A model generated the notes under the pieces. The model saw only the letters and a list, made by a program, of their open reading frames with translations. It did no database searches and was not told the DNA's origin. From Amorphophallus konjac (lineage: Eukaryota; Streptophyta; Magnoliopsida; Alismatales; Araceae), in assembly GCA_022559845.1 (NCBI GenBank), contig CM040128.1, positions 221,697,643 to 221,761,642 of the forward strand: a stretch of 64,000 nt of DNA. The letters are read 5' to 3'. Below are positions 9,780 through 20,976 of this stretch, piece after piece; within the stretch, counting starts at the first letter, position 1, and each line of letters opens with the position of its first letter. Both the position numbers and the translations under genes were made by a program.

Positions 9780-11372
9780 TGGAATTTCACTTATGCATAG
9801 TTGGAATTTAGTGAGGGGGAGTCAATGCACACATCTGGTTACTCATATGCATATCATGCATTTAGATTTGGTTGCATATCATTGTTAAACTCGTGCATTT
9901 GCTAAGGGGGAGTCTTATCTGAAAATTCTCAAGCAGACTTGTAGATTGCTCAAGTCTACTTCCCAGCTGAATTCTGAAAACAACATGTTATGTTTGAAAC
10001 TCAAGCCGACTTAAACAGCCTTCCAAGTCGACATCATCTGTTGTCTGCTCATTGTTGTGCACATTTATGTTTAAAGTCACCTTTTGCTTGCTGATAATCC
10101 TTGAACATCATTGAAACTGTTCTGTTGGTAAGTCACCCAAAATTTAGTAAGATTCCAATCTGTATACCATGATCATAAATCTGAATTCACTTTAGATGAA
10201 GAATCTTCTATTATCCATGTTTATGATTGTCCAGAATAATTAGCTGGTTTTAGTTTAATGACTTCATTGAGTTTAAAGATAAATGTCTTGAAAATTTCTG
10301 TGTTCATCTTTAATATGCCTTAACCATCTTTTGCATGTTGTGCCCTGGTAAATTTTATGAAATCTGAAAACTCATACTGTATGGCAACTTTGGTTGAGGT
10401 ACATAGTTTAAGTATTGTCTTTAAACATCAAAAATCTGAAAATTCCTAAAGGGTCAATATTGGCAGACCAATGACAATGGTCCACTGAGAAACCATGTCC
10501 CCTGACCTTGAAGTTTTGTGGACTGTGTCATTAAGTGTCACTGTTAACTCTACAAAAAATTCTTGCAAAATAAAGGCAGAGCAATGGCAGGATCACTGAG
10601 AAATATATCTCACTTATCAATGAAATAAGTTGAGATATGTCATGAGGTGAAAAGGCTACCTCTGTTCTAAAAGAGACATGATAGATAGTCATACTAAGTT
10701 CTTAGGGATACTGGCGTATAAACAATGTGTATCCTCTAGATACAAAGTCTACACTGCACTTGATTGCTCTTAAAATTCTGTTGAACGAAAAAAATGTTGA
10801 TTCCCAAAAATGAGATCAGAAAATCTTGCTGTTTAACCTCAATACTATCTGAGTAACTCCTAAGGCAGTCATTACAATTGAGTAAGTAAGATAAAAGAAG
10901 GTTAAACAGGGTTCAAGTATGAAATCTTGGTTCATTTCTATTAAACTTGAATGCACAAATTTTTCAAAGAAACTTCATTGATAAACTCCGAACTCATTAG
11001 ATTTGAACCATGCACCTAAATAAGGTACATATCATAAAATGGTCATAATGGAAGAGTTTAAATTAAGCCATTTCTGATTTATGATATTTGTATCAGATTG
11101 AGAATCTTGTCTTGCAAACTTTGACAGGCTTCATCCTTGTTTGCTGCTGCATGTTTTTACTGCTGAATCACTCCTTGACACCAAGGCCATTCTTGATTCA
11201 ATCTTTCCAAATCCCCTATATGATGTCAACCTATCTATTTTTGATAATGTCAAAGGGGGGGAATAGTTTGAGAGTCATTATATGGGAGATGCATCGAGGC
11301 ATACTTGTGCATATATTGAATTTAATTGACCATAATGACTCATAGTGTTGCCATCATCAAAAAGAGGGAGAT
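9780..11372 (+). mobile_element. Old SIRE-like copia relic, post-pol non-coding region
   Basis: Several GGGGGAGTC-type runs, and sequence near 10590-10660 (CACTGAGAAA, ATCAATGAAAT, GTCATGAGGTG), resemble the reverse complement of the post-pol spacer of the element at 50681-61292. The stretch ends at the copia-typical junction CCATCATCAAAAAGAGGGAG just before an LTR start. No gag, pol or envelope-like frame remains. The left boundary is approximate. Confidence 0.6.
11359..11372 (+). promoter_or_regulatory. Polypurine tract of the copia relic
   Basis: AAAAAGAGGGAGAT-type purine run, differing from the PPT of the young SIRE-type element (AAAAAGGGGGAGAT) at one base. Confidence 0.65.
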
Positions 11373-11549
11373 TGTTGTGCCCGTGTGTTTTGATGATGTC
11401 AACACTATGACTCATCATTGAGCTTCATGTGTTTTTGATCCTTGAGTTTCAAATGTTTTTTGCTCTTTGAGTTTCATACATTTTGATTCTTGAGGTTCAT
11501 ATGTTTGTGATGCTGTCAAATGTTTTTGATAATGTTAATCAATGAATAT
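11373..11549 (+). repeat. 3' LTR fragment of the copia relic, first piece
   Basis: It starts TGTTGTGCCC and continues TTTTGATGATGTC, as in SIRE-type LTRs. A solo LTR interrupts it after 177 bp and it resumes at 14641. The last five bases (AATAT) are the left target duplication of that insertion. A phrase TGAG(T/G)TTCAT(A/G) recurs several times. Confidence 0.65.
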
Positions 11550-14500
11550 TGTCACGCCCCGAGCGCGGAAGATACCCGGAGACGCGTGACGAGTTTATAT
11601 CAATCATGTCAATCAGAGTGGTCGTGTATTCGACACAAAGACAGAGACGCGCAAAATAGCAAGATAACCCAATCCTTTATTATTAATAGGCTAATACAAA
11701 TCCAATACTCTGTTAAAATAAAAAGGAAAAGTACATAGTTGACTCAAGAAACTATAGAAAAGACTAATTGACACTTGAGCAGCTCTATCACTTTCACTCT
11801 TGACCATTCCCATCCGATTGACTTCCATCATCGTCGGACTTACCTGAAAAGTAAAAAGGGACAAACGGAATGAGCGAACGCTCAGTAGGAAATTATATCT
11901 CAAGTACTAGCAAGGGGTTTAAGTAATTACATCTTTCATGAATGCAATAAAGCTATGCATGCTCGCATAAAACGACAAGATAGAGAGAATGTAATATCAA
12001 GGAAATAAGATGAACAAATCATGAACTTTCAATAAGATAATCAAGACATTTGAGATATTCAAGCAAGTACATTTAACAAGTCATGTCAAGAACTTTGGCT
12101 ATCATGTAGCAAGCAAGTAAATTACCCTTTTTTTTTCGGGCCACGCATTTCATGTCAAGTCAAGTACGATTCAAGTACAAGATATTGTGTGGAATGTCCA
12201 ATCAAGCAAGTCAAGTACTCAGTATAATGCTAGATACCTTATCATTTTAACTCCCATGGGCACAAGTACTTTCGGGTGCTCCTCCCAGGACCAGATCAGG
12301 CCCTATATGCGCAGGCATTTATCATGTATTTTGACATCCACTCTTGTTTATATAGCCAATATAGAATTTCAATAATCAAGCTTGTAGACGTGTATGACAA
12401 CTTTGACAGAATGGAGTCCAAAAATATGACAAAGGATATAGAATGGCGATAATAACGGTATAATCACGATCTCGATAAAACTAGGTAGAATATGGTTCCC
12501 TTGACTTGGGTACCATGACAAATCAATATGGACATTCTATATATATAATTGAAGTCCACATGAACATTATATCAAGGTAAGATACCCTCATTCTTAACAT
12601 AGAATTGTGATTTACAAGAATGACATGATATGGCATGATAACATCATCTCATTAAGAATTTCTTATGATATACTCTTTGTATAATCATAAGGGCCGGTAT
12701 ACCATGTTTCTTTAGAGTGACATGGCATCAATGGTGTAATGGGTTTTTAGGGTACAACCAGCTCAGTCGGCCTTGAGGGAATCCAAGGCTACGAGGAGTC
12801 TTACGGAGGTCTCTATGACTAACTCGCTAGTCCAAAGGAACGGAATGTCCAATGGAGAGCTTGTATGTCAATGAGAATTGAGTGTGATCGATAAAACAAT
12901 CGCGAAACGTGGGACTATACTCACGGAATGGATAATAGTGCCGATATATATATTATATAACATATGAAACCATCGGTTAACAGAAACAGTGAAAAATCAG
13001 TTTTACAGTAAAGTAACGACTTAAGCAGAGTCGTTTATCAAGTAATTAACGCCTAACAGAAGGGCGTTTATCTATTTTCCATATTTGCAAAATTTCAATA
13101 TTTCAATAATTTATCTAAAACGCGCCTTGGGAAGGGGCGTTTCTTCACGATGTGACGACTATACCAGAAGGCGTCCTTTTTATTCACAATATTGGACAGG
13201 ATATAATTAATTTCAGGAAAAAACGCGCCCTGGGCAGGGGCGTTATCATTAAATTCTATTTTGCAGAATATATATTTTTTAGGAATTTAACAGATACGTG
13301 CCCTAGGAAGAGGCGTTTCCTTTCAATTCACGCCCTATGATGGGACGTTAATAGTTGAAAAATGACTTTGTACAGGTCGTGAATTCAATAAATATCAGAA
13401 AGCACGATTTGCACGATAATCAAGGATAACAATCATATAATCTTGATAATAAAATCAGTAGGGTTGAGGACAGAGGATCATGCATTAATGTAATCAGGAT
13501 TTCATATATAATCAGTTCTTAACATGGTTAATTCATGATTAAATGAAATTAACGCCTGTGTACAGGGCGTCAAATATTAAATTGACGACCTGGGCAGGGT
13601 CGTGTCTTGTAAATTAGCGCCCTTGACAAGGGCGTCTCTTTCAAAATATTTCAGAAAACGCATGGAAACTATAATAACCGTATGCATGACATGCTTATAT
13701 ATATATATCTTGCATTAATTTCATTTGGGCTATAGTAACTTGAGAAAACCTACCTTAAAGTTTGATTTGAAGACAACCGTGAGGGGTTTTGACTAGAAGA
13801 AGATGATGCTCTGTTATGCTCCTGAAGACAACAACGGCTACTGGATGATGGCCTGTTTGGCTTGGATGAAAAATTGTAGAAGAAGAACTGCAGTTTCCCT
13901 ATAAGAAAATAAAGAAACTGAATCAGTTTCTTTGTGATCTGAACATCATACGAAGGTAAATAACTTTTACCCGGATGAAAGAACTATGTTTTTCTTCAGA
14001 GCGTAGGAGCTTCTTAACCTGTAAGACTAGAGATAGATGAAGAACATTAGTTCTTCACATACTACGTTCATAATGAAAGGAATCAGAAGAAGAAGAAGAA
14101 CATATGTTCTTCACGCACCTGCAGTTCGAACGTCCAAATAGCGTTTTAGGGTTAGATAGTAGATTATTTATAGGGTTATGGAAATCCTATTAGAGTTAGT
14201 GTTCGTGTGAGGGTAATATATCCCTAATAGAGTCCTTACCCTAGTAGACACTTACTGGATTAGGTTAATCTTTCCCTGGATAAGCTCTGGGTTCGAACGG
14301 TTCACAAATGGAATTAACGACTTCGGTCAGGGCGTCGATTCTTGAATTGACGACCTGGTGCAGGTCGTTTCTTAAGACGCGCCTTGTGTAAGGGCGTTCC
14401 TGGTTTTAAAACACGCCCAAGATAGGGGCGTTACTTTGCCTTACCTTTTTTGGCGTTCAGAATTTTGACGCCGTGTGGTCAGGGCGTCACTTATTGAATA

Positions 14501-14635
14501 ACGCCTTATCCAGAGGCGTTTCTAATTTGAATAGCGCCTTTATCCGAGGTGTTATTTTATTTTGTTTTATTTATCTATTTATTTGATTTATTTTAAAATC
14601 TTTATTATTATTAATATTTTATCAGGGTTGCTACA
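11550..14635 (-). mobile_element. Solo LTR, Tekay-type gypsy family, 3.1 kb
   Basis: On the minus strand it runs from TGTAGCAACCC to GGGGCGTGACA, with perfect 5-bp target duplications AATAT at 11545-11549 and 14636-14640. There is no interior, primer site or PPT beside it, so this is a solo LTR left by LTR-LTR recombination. Two blocks match the 44235-48650 LTR in reverse complement: the block with GACCTCCGTAAG and GGACATTCCGTTCC (about 12760-12880), and the block with CTACTGAGCGTTCGCTCA (about 11870-11890). The two are therefore members of one family. The LTR holds a striking set of small inverted repeats. Confidence 0.85.
13015..14553. repeat. Array of about 17 small GC-rich hairpin repeats
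   Basis: Units of about 20 bp, each an imperfect inverted repeat, occur at 13015-13640 and 14310-14553. Examples are AACGCCTAACAGAAGGGCGT, GACGACCTGGGCAGGGTCGT, GCGCCCTTGACAAGGGCGTC and GACGACCTGGTGCAGGTCGT. Stems are 6-8 bp around a loop of roughly 5 bases, with AT-rich non-repeating spacers. The arms switch together between GCC/GGC and GAC/GTC forms. The array lies in the sense-strand 5' half of the LTR. Confidence 0.75.
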
Positions 14636-14640
14636 AATAT

Positions 14641-14662
14641 CCACGAGTCTTTGTGAAGTCAG
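14641..14662 (+). repeat. Copia relic LTR, second piece
   Basis: These 22 bp resume the copia LTR after the solo LTR and its second AATAT copy, and are cut off by the start of the Tekay element at 14663. The rest of the copia LTR is not seen in the window. Confidence 0.5.
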
Positions 14663-16740
14663 TGTAGCATCCTGAATTTTAATAATAATATCACCATATT
14701 ATTTAATTATTTTCTTAGCTCAACTTCTAAAAAATTTATTAAAATATAGAAAAATTTGTATTTTGTGAAAATTTTAATTTTCAGCGATTTTGTCTTTAGG
14801 AAGTAACCCGGAATAAAATTGATTAAGGCCCAATTTCACAATTTAAGCTAAAAATCGTCGTTTTGAAAGCCCAAACTAATCATCCTTAATCGGACCCAAA
14901 TTCTTGCCCAATTTGGCCCTGTTTGGAACCAAACCCTAGCCCAATTATAGAGCATCGTTTCTCCTCTGAAAATCCTAATTCTAGAGCCTTCCATGGGCGG
15001 CGGCGGCGGCGAGTAAGAGATTTCCCCTAAATTTTCACTATTTTTCCTCTTTGGACTCTCCACCCGAATTCGATCGTTTGAGGCATCCATAGATTCTTAA
15101 ATAGAGGGCTTTCGACCCCCTGAAACCCTATTTGCACTGGCGGCTGATGGCGTGATCGATCGTGACCAGACGGGGGTGAATTTGGGCGTTCTTGGAGCAG
15201 CTGGATAGGGTTCCGGCGACCCCCCTTTCTTCTTCCTCTTTCCAGCGATTAAAGGTAGGTATCTCTCAGGCTGAATTAATAACTAAATATGCCATCTTGC
15301 TCATCTCCGGGAGCTCTTTCCATTGATACCTAATTGCCCAACTTTCATACACCATGCTGATCGAATTTCATTAATTACGCAAAGGTATACCTGAAAGGTT
15401 AATTTCAATGTTAACTCATTTTATGTTTAATTAAGTCACTTTAAATTTTAATGGAAGCATGTGATCTTATGCGGTTTTGAATGCTAGTTCTAATGGTAGT
15501 ATTTTACCCAATTTTTATTCACCCTAACGCTTGAAAGCAGAGTTTTAATCGTGGTGTGTCGAGGTTCGCCGTCGGCGGAGTCTTAGGTTGGTAAACGGTG
15601 CTACCAGGGACCGCTAGACCATTAGCGGTCATACGATAGACCATTTCCAGAGTCTGGCGGCCTAACGATAGACCGCTTAGCCCCTGCATTTTCAAAAAAT
15701 TATATATATATATATATATGTATATTTTTCTAATGATAAACGCCCTACGATAGACCGTTTAGTGCCCTCAGGCGGCCCATATATAGACCGGCTTTGACTT
15801 TTCACAGTGAAATGTTAAACTTGTTTTATGCATTTTTAACTAGAAATTTATCCTGGTTAACATGATAGTTTGACCAGGAACTGTGCAGAATGAGGTATTA
15901 GCTTAGTATCATGGTTATAGACATTAAATTTTCATTATTTACATGAAAGTTACTTTGACTATCATAAGTAGAATGATCATGTGAAATTGGTAAAAACTTG
16001 GATATTAACCTTGTAATCTTAAACCATGCTATTCATAAATTACTTACATTGGGTTTTGATAGCATTGTTTGACAGTCATACCACTCCAGTGGTGTTGACT
16101 GACCGCACCATTCCGTTTTCCGTGGTTTTATATAGCCTCAATCTTGTAGTAGTTGGGACTCTCCGCCGGATATTTCTTCCATCGGACTAGGACCACTATT
16201 ATGAGACCTTCGTAAGTCCTCGTGAGCCTGGGATTCCGACCAGGACGTCGGGCGGGTTGTAGCCCAAAGACCAGAACCTACGGACTTGATTTGATTCATG
16301 TTTTGGGCCAGTCCAATATCCGGACTGTTCTGAACCCCTAGCAGCCCACCTTGAGACTGCTAAGAGAACCTTCACGGCCTAGGGTTAGACCGTTAGTCGT
16401 TGCCTTGGCCTGGTTAGTAATAGGCTTGGGCTAGTCAGATTCTTGAACCCAATCAAATCTAACCTGGCTAAGTCCTCTCTGTTGACTTTAGCTTCGTGGG
16501 CTGAACTCTAGTTTGGACCCATTCTGTCTCAGGCTAAATTGAGGACCTTTACTTTTGTCCAATTGAAAACCTTGTAATACTCGACCCTATGCGGTGTAAG
16601 GCTAGACCGTTAGGCTCATCCTAGCGGCCCAATTTTTGACCGCTAACGATGAGATTGAACGTGTTTTCTGTGTCTTGTTGTGACAGCAGTCGTATCAAGG
16701 ATGGCCTTGAACTGATCACTTTGGACCCTCCAATCATTTC
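14663..16740 (+). repeat. Tekay element 5' LTR, first part
   Basis: It starts TGTAGCATCCTGAATT and aligns with 41663-43651 at an almost constant offset of 27,000. Palindromic phrases based on TACGATAGACCGTTTA recur at 15600-15800 and 16590-16650. ATTTC at its right edge is the left target duplication of the nested element. Confidence 0.85.
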
Positions 16741-18848
16741 TGATGGAATCGACGCCGAGCATGTACATTTTATTTTGCATTTATGTCCTTTAGTTTATTT
16801 TTATATCCATGGGAAAGTATATGCGCAATTGTAAGGCTTTGTAATCCAATGCGTCATTCCCTTGGATTGTGTGGGTTTCTATGTAATTTGCCAGTAGGTC
16901 CAGTAAGGGGGCCCCCAGCCCTTTCCATTGGTCCATGTCACCCATGTGGGGCTGGTCAACCATCCTAGGTGGCCATCTAGAAGGGTTGAATGTCAAATGC
17001 CACATGGGTAGACAAGTGGTTAAATTTTTCCAAGGTAGGCTACCTACCCATTCAACCCTTTCACCTAGTCAAGGGGGCGCCCCCTTCCACTTGGATTCAT
17101 TTATTTTTTTTTGTGTGTTGCTCACATTTAATCTAGGCCATCCCTTCCCCATCCTTAGATCCAATGGTGGAGATTGGATTTGATGTGAAGCATATAAAAC
17201 CTTATATTTTCCATTTGGAAATTAATGAATGATAGAAAAATTGTGAAAGCCCAAGGAGCTTCTTGCGCCCCTCCCCTCTCCCCCTGGTGTTCTTCCTTCT
17301 CCAACCCCAATTCTAGAGTGGATCTACCTTCTATCTCCTCCCTTCTATCTCCGGTAATCATCGGTGCCGCCGCCGCCGCCGTTCGTGCCGCCCTCGAGCC
17401 GCCGCGAAGTCGTCTTCGGTATTCTGTCCATCTAGGACAGAAGCATCTTCCCCGAATTTCTGCTCCTACCTCCCACCTCCTCTAGAGCTGAAATTTTCAG
17501 GAGTGGTTCCCCTCTCGAACCCTTATCTTCACAAAAACATTCAAGTCAAAATTCCTTCATTTGGTATTTTTCAATTTTCGTTCCCCTTCTATTCCCAGAT
17601 ATGCCAGGTTTCTGTCTATAGTGACAACAACTCTGCGTTATACATATCCGGGCCACTTTTTGATTTTTACAGGATCTCCCAATTTTATTGGAAGTTCTGT
17701 CCACCTTCCTCTATCACCACGAATTTTCTTGATTTTTGGTTTGCCTTCTACATCTTTTCTAAAATTTGTCCAATTTCCCAAATCTGTTCTGTCTGCCTCA
17801 TTCCAGATCCGACCACTAGTCAGTCCACAATTCATAACAAATCGTACCCTCCACCAATCCTTCCACAAGAATTATTTCCGTTTTCCTTGTTCAAACCTCT
17901 ACAACTTTGGTGAAGAACTCAGGAGCTAAATCGGACGTCTACCTCGCGGTCAAAGGAAACTCTCAGGAAAGTTCCCTGCTGATCTGAGATTTTGGCCACT
18001 GTACAACAGCAGCTTGGAAACTCGGTCAAGGCCAGATCTGGAGCATTCCATTTTTTCTCTCTAGTGTTAGATAGAATTATTTCGAGTTAGCTTTCCAACG
18101 GCGCCAGTTTCGTGTCGATCCGACATCGGGGCTGATCGCAGCGTCCGTTCTCGCCGGAGCGCGCGCCTGAAAATAGAAGTTGCAGATCCGTGGGAAGTTT
18201 TTCCGACGGGTGCCGATCGGAGCCGCCCGGCCTTCGGTCGACGTTCCAGCGTGCCGCCATCCCAGGGAGCGCTTCCCCAAGCGTCCCCACTACAGCTGTG
18301 CCACCGGACCCCACACGGCCCCTCCGGACAGCACGTGGGCCCGACGGTCGCGAGTACGTGTGCTGCCGAAGAGACGCGAGACGCCGCCCGTCAACCCTAA
18401 ATCGGTCCTCCCGGACCCACTTGTGTAGCCCTTTACCTCCCTGCGTGGAGTGGACAGTGATTCATTGCTGTAACAATCGTGTATTATTGTTCCGGGAGTA
18501 CGAGTTTCGGCCGGGTCCGTCTTCCCCACGCCGAGCGCGTGGAGGTATCGTATTCACTCCTACACTTGCATTTGTTTTATTTCATATATATTTGTTTATG
18601 CCGCTGCTAGAGAGCATGTTTTAGGTCCGTTAGCTCGCTATATTATCATTCACTGCTGCTGCGAGAGATAGTGTGACCGTCCCGTGACCTGATCCGGGCA
18701 CGAGAGAGAGTCGACCACCCTAGCTCATTACCGGTTTCTCAACCGCGCACGTCCGACGCTTCCCTCGCTAAGGGGCTATCGCGAGCTCGTCTAGAGTCTT
18801 AGGTTCGCATTCCTAATTCGAGTCGAGTCCGTGGTCCGTCCCGCATCA
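16741..18848 (+). repeat. 5' LTR of the 6.3-kb element
   Basis: It begins TGATGGAATCGACGCC and ends GTCCCGCATCA. A TATA box lies at 17193-17199. Open frames in the C-rich transcribed half (17225-18624) have no recognised domain and recur in the other LTR, as expected of paired copies. Confidence 0.88.
17193..17199 (+). promoter_or_regulatory. TATA box, 5' LTR of the 6.3-kb element
   Basis: TATAAAA in the context GAAGCATATAAAACC, conserved in the partner LTR. It is the likely core promoter for the interior reading frame. Confidence 0.5.
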
Positions 18849-18851
18849 ATT

Positions 18852-18862
18852 TGGTATCAGAG
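18852..18862 (+). promoter_or_regulatory. Primer-binding site of the 6.3-kb element
   Basis: TGGTATCAGAG, three bases after the LTR end, matches the initiator-tRNA-Met site. The following base changes the canonical GAGC to GAGA. Confidence 0.75.
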
Positions 18863-19183
18863 AGAGTTGAGTCTAGGGTGTCTAAAATCAAAAAAAAAAA
18901 GAGTATCATTTACGTCTAGTCATTAGTCATTGTCTAAGTCGTGTTTAGGGTCATCATTGTTTTAAAATTAAAAAAGTGTCTTTTTGCATTGCATCCCAAT
19001 AACCCGGTATATCAAAAGGTGTTGTCCAAACGATTGGTTACGCCTATCGGGAAGGCCGCACACTTGCGCGAGTGATCTTCGGATCGGTTATCTCCGCCAC
19101 GTACTGAGTTTTGGTTAAGTCTAGGTGCATTAGTTGTGTTTGCATTAGTCCGTGTGCCTGCATGTCCACTACCCGCCAACCCC

Positions 19184-20551
19184 ATGGCCATTCCCCAAGA
19201 CTTTGCGTCCGAATGGACATTCTTTGTGGCCCAATCCAATACCTTCATGGCCCGACCATTATCTTTCACTCATCTCCTTACTAAAGCTACTCTACCCAAT
19301 GGGTCCACAACGAGACTCCATTTCGCTCATAAGGATTCAAATAATTGGGTTTCTCTTGATATCATGGAGTCCCTCTCCAAGGCGGGTAAGATTATCCGCG
19401 ATGGGGATTTTGCTTTTGTCGAGTTTGAAAGAATGATTGGCTCCACTCTTTATTGCGATGGTGCCTGGTGCAACCTTGGTGCGCTAACAGGCCCATACAT
19501 TATGTTAGGGCGACCTTGGTTGGAAGAGAGAAGAGCGATCTTTGAACGGGATAGGAGGACCTGCACCTTATATCCACCTCACCTACCCGGCAAGTTCGTC
19601 TTCCACGACATCCTTCGGCCGACCATCTCCGTGTCACCACCCATCCACTCATATCAGTCCGCTCTGCCTACGGACCCATGCTCACCACCCTTTCTTTCCG
19701 AACTTGCTTCGGAACCCTCTCATTTGGAGCCACCCGTGTTTCTAATGGGTACGCTTTTCATAGCCGAGCCGCTTCTTAGTTGGCTCAAGGATGGCTAGGT
19801 CCCACATCCCTTCCCATCCATGGACCCCACCTTACCTTTAGTGCCAGTCAACTCATTCCATACCACATTTCGATCTAGTCACCATGTTGACACGTTGGAC
19901 GATCTTGTCAGGGGATTAGATTCACAATGGAAGTTGACGCATCTTTTGGACCGAGGCTTCAACCAACCCACGAGTCGTAGCTTCACCCACCCCGTCTTAG
20001 GGTCCATTACCTCCGTATACACCGTGGGTTGTGTCACCACGGAGGTTCTTCTACTTCTCCCGCTACCGGATGAGCCCGACTTTGTTACTTTTCTTCCGAG
20101 GGAGGAGTCATATCTCTTATGCACGGTCCCATCTACCACGATGGAAGGAGGTGATCATCACCTTCATGAATTTCACCCATGGGACTATGTAATGAAGAAA
20201 TCAAAGGGTCACACATCCTTGGACCCATTCGACCCCTTCTCTAGTGGGCCTAGTGATCCATCACTTTCATTCTACCTTGTCGGGGAAGTCCACTTTCATA
20301 CCCCTTTCCTACGGGTCGGGTCCTCCATACCCACCAAGCCCGTCCACGATACACCTACACCCTGCTCTTCCACACCCGACTTTCCTAGCCCTCTCAAGTC
20401 TCCCAAATCCAAAGGGCCGTCCATGCATGACTGGGTCATACTTAGACATTTAGGTGTACCCCATGCCACCCATCTCCGGTTACGTCAAATGCATGCATGG
20501 CACACATTCGGGTGTCCTGGTCCGCCGTCACCCATGTACGGGTCGGACTAA
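19184..20551 (+). CDS. Unrecognised protein of the 6.3-kb element, with one in-frame TAG
   Basis: The first in-frame ATG is at 19184. From there 204 codons run to a TAG at 19796-19798, and the same frame then stays open for another 250 codons to 20551. It is a single 1.37-kb frame with one internal stop, the longest open frame in this element. The protein is rich in Pro, Ser, Thr and His. The first part contains YIMLGRPWLEERRAIF, which resembles the ILGRPWL strand near the end of gypsy retropepsins. I see no clear DTG/DSG catalytic motif, zinc knuckle, RT or integrase. The second part has no recognised domain. It could be a diverged gag-protease, a captured host gene or an element-specific protein. 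The TAG could be a mutation or a read-through site. Confidence 0.45.
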
Positions 20552-20964
20552 CATTAGGTGTGTCTAGGGTCATAGATGAGTCGGTGTGCTTTTTCTTTGT
20601 GTGGTATGTCTGTCTGCATGTGTCTTTTGCAAGCTCATCGATGTCAGTCCCTTATGAGTGTGAAGGGAGTAGACTCACTCGAGGAGTTGGGATCGGTTCT
20701 ATATCTACACCCGGATCTAGTCACCTACAGGGACTCAGCGGTGATTCCTAGTGAGTCTTCGAGCCGCCACCTCCCCTTTTGAGAGTGCCCCATTCGGAGT
20801 GTCCACCTCTAGTCCATAGCAGCTTGTGCATATCGAGTATATATGGAATGAGCAGGTGACGGTCACTTGGAGTGGCGCATACCCACGCTACTTAGCACGG
20901 TGACGGATCCGACGGAGTACTCGAGCAGTCGCACCTCTTACTCGACGGGGTCGAGTTCCTCCCA

Positions 20965-20976
20965 CCCGGGGAGAGT
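20965..20976 (+). promoter_or_regulatory. Polypurine tract of the 6.3-kb element
   Basis: A short purine run (GGGGAGAGT) lies immediately before the 3' LTR start. It is recognised by position; the upstream bases are C-rich. Confidence 0.45.

Noticed and set aside
17503..18624. Several frames of 80-144 codons in the LTR of the 6.3-kb element
   Set aside because: They recur in altered form in the paired LTR with shifted frames, which argues against protein constraint.
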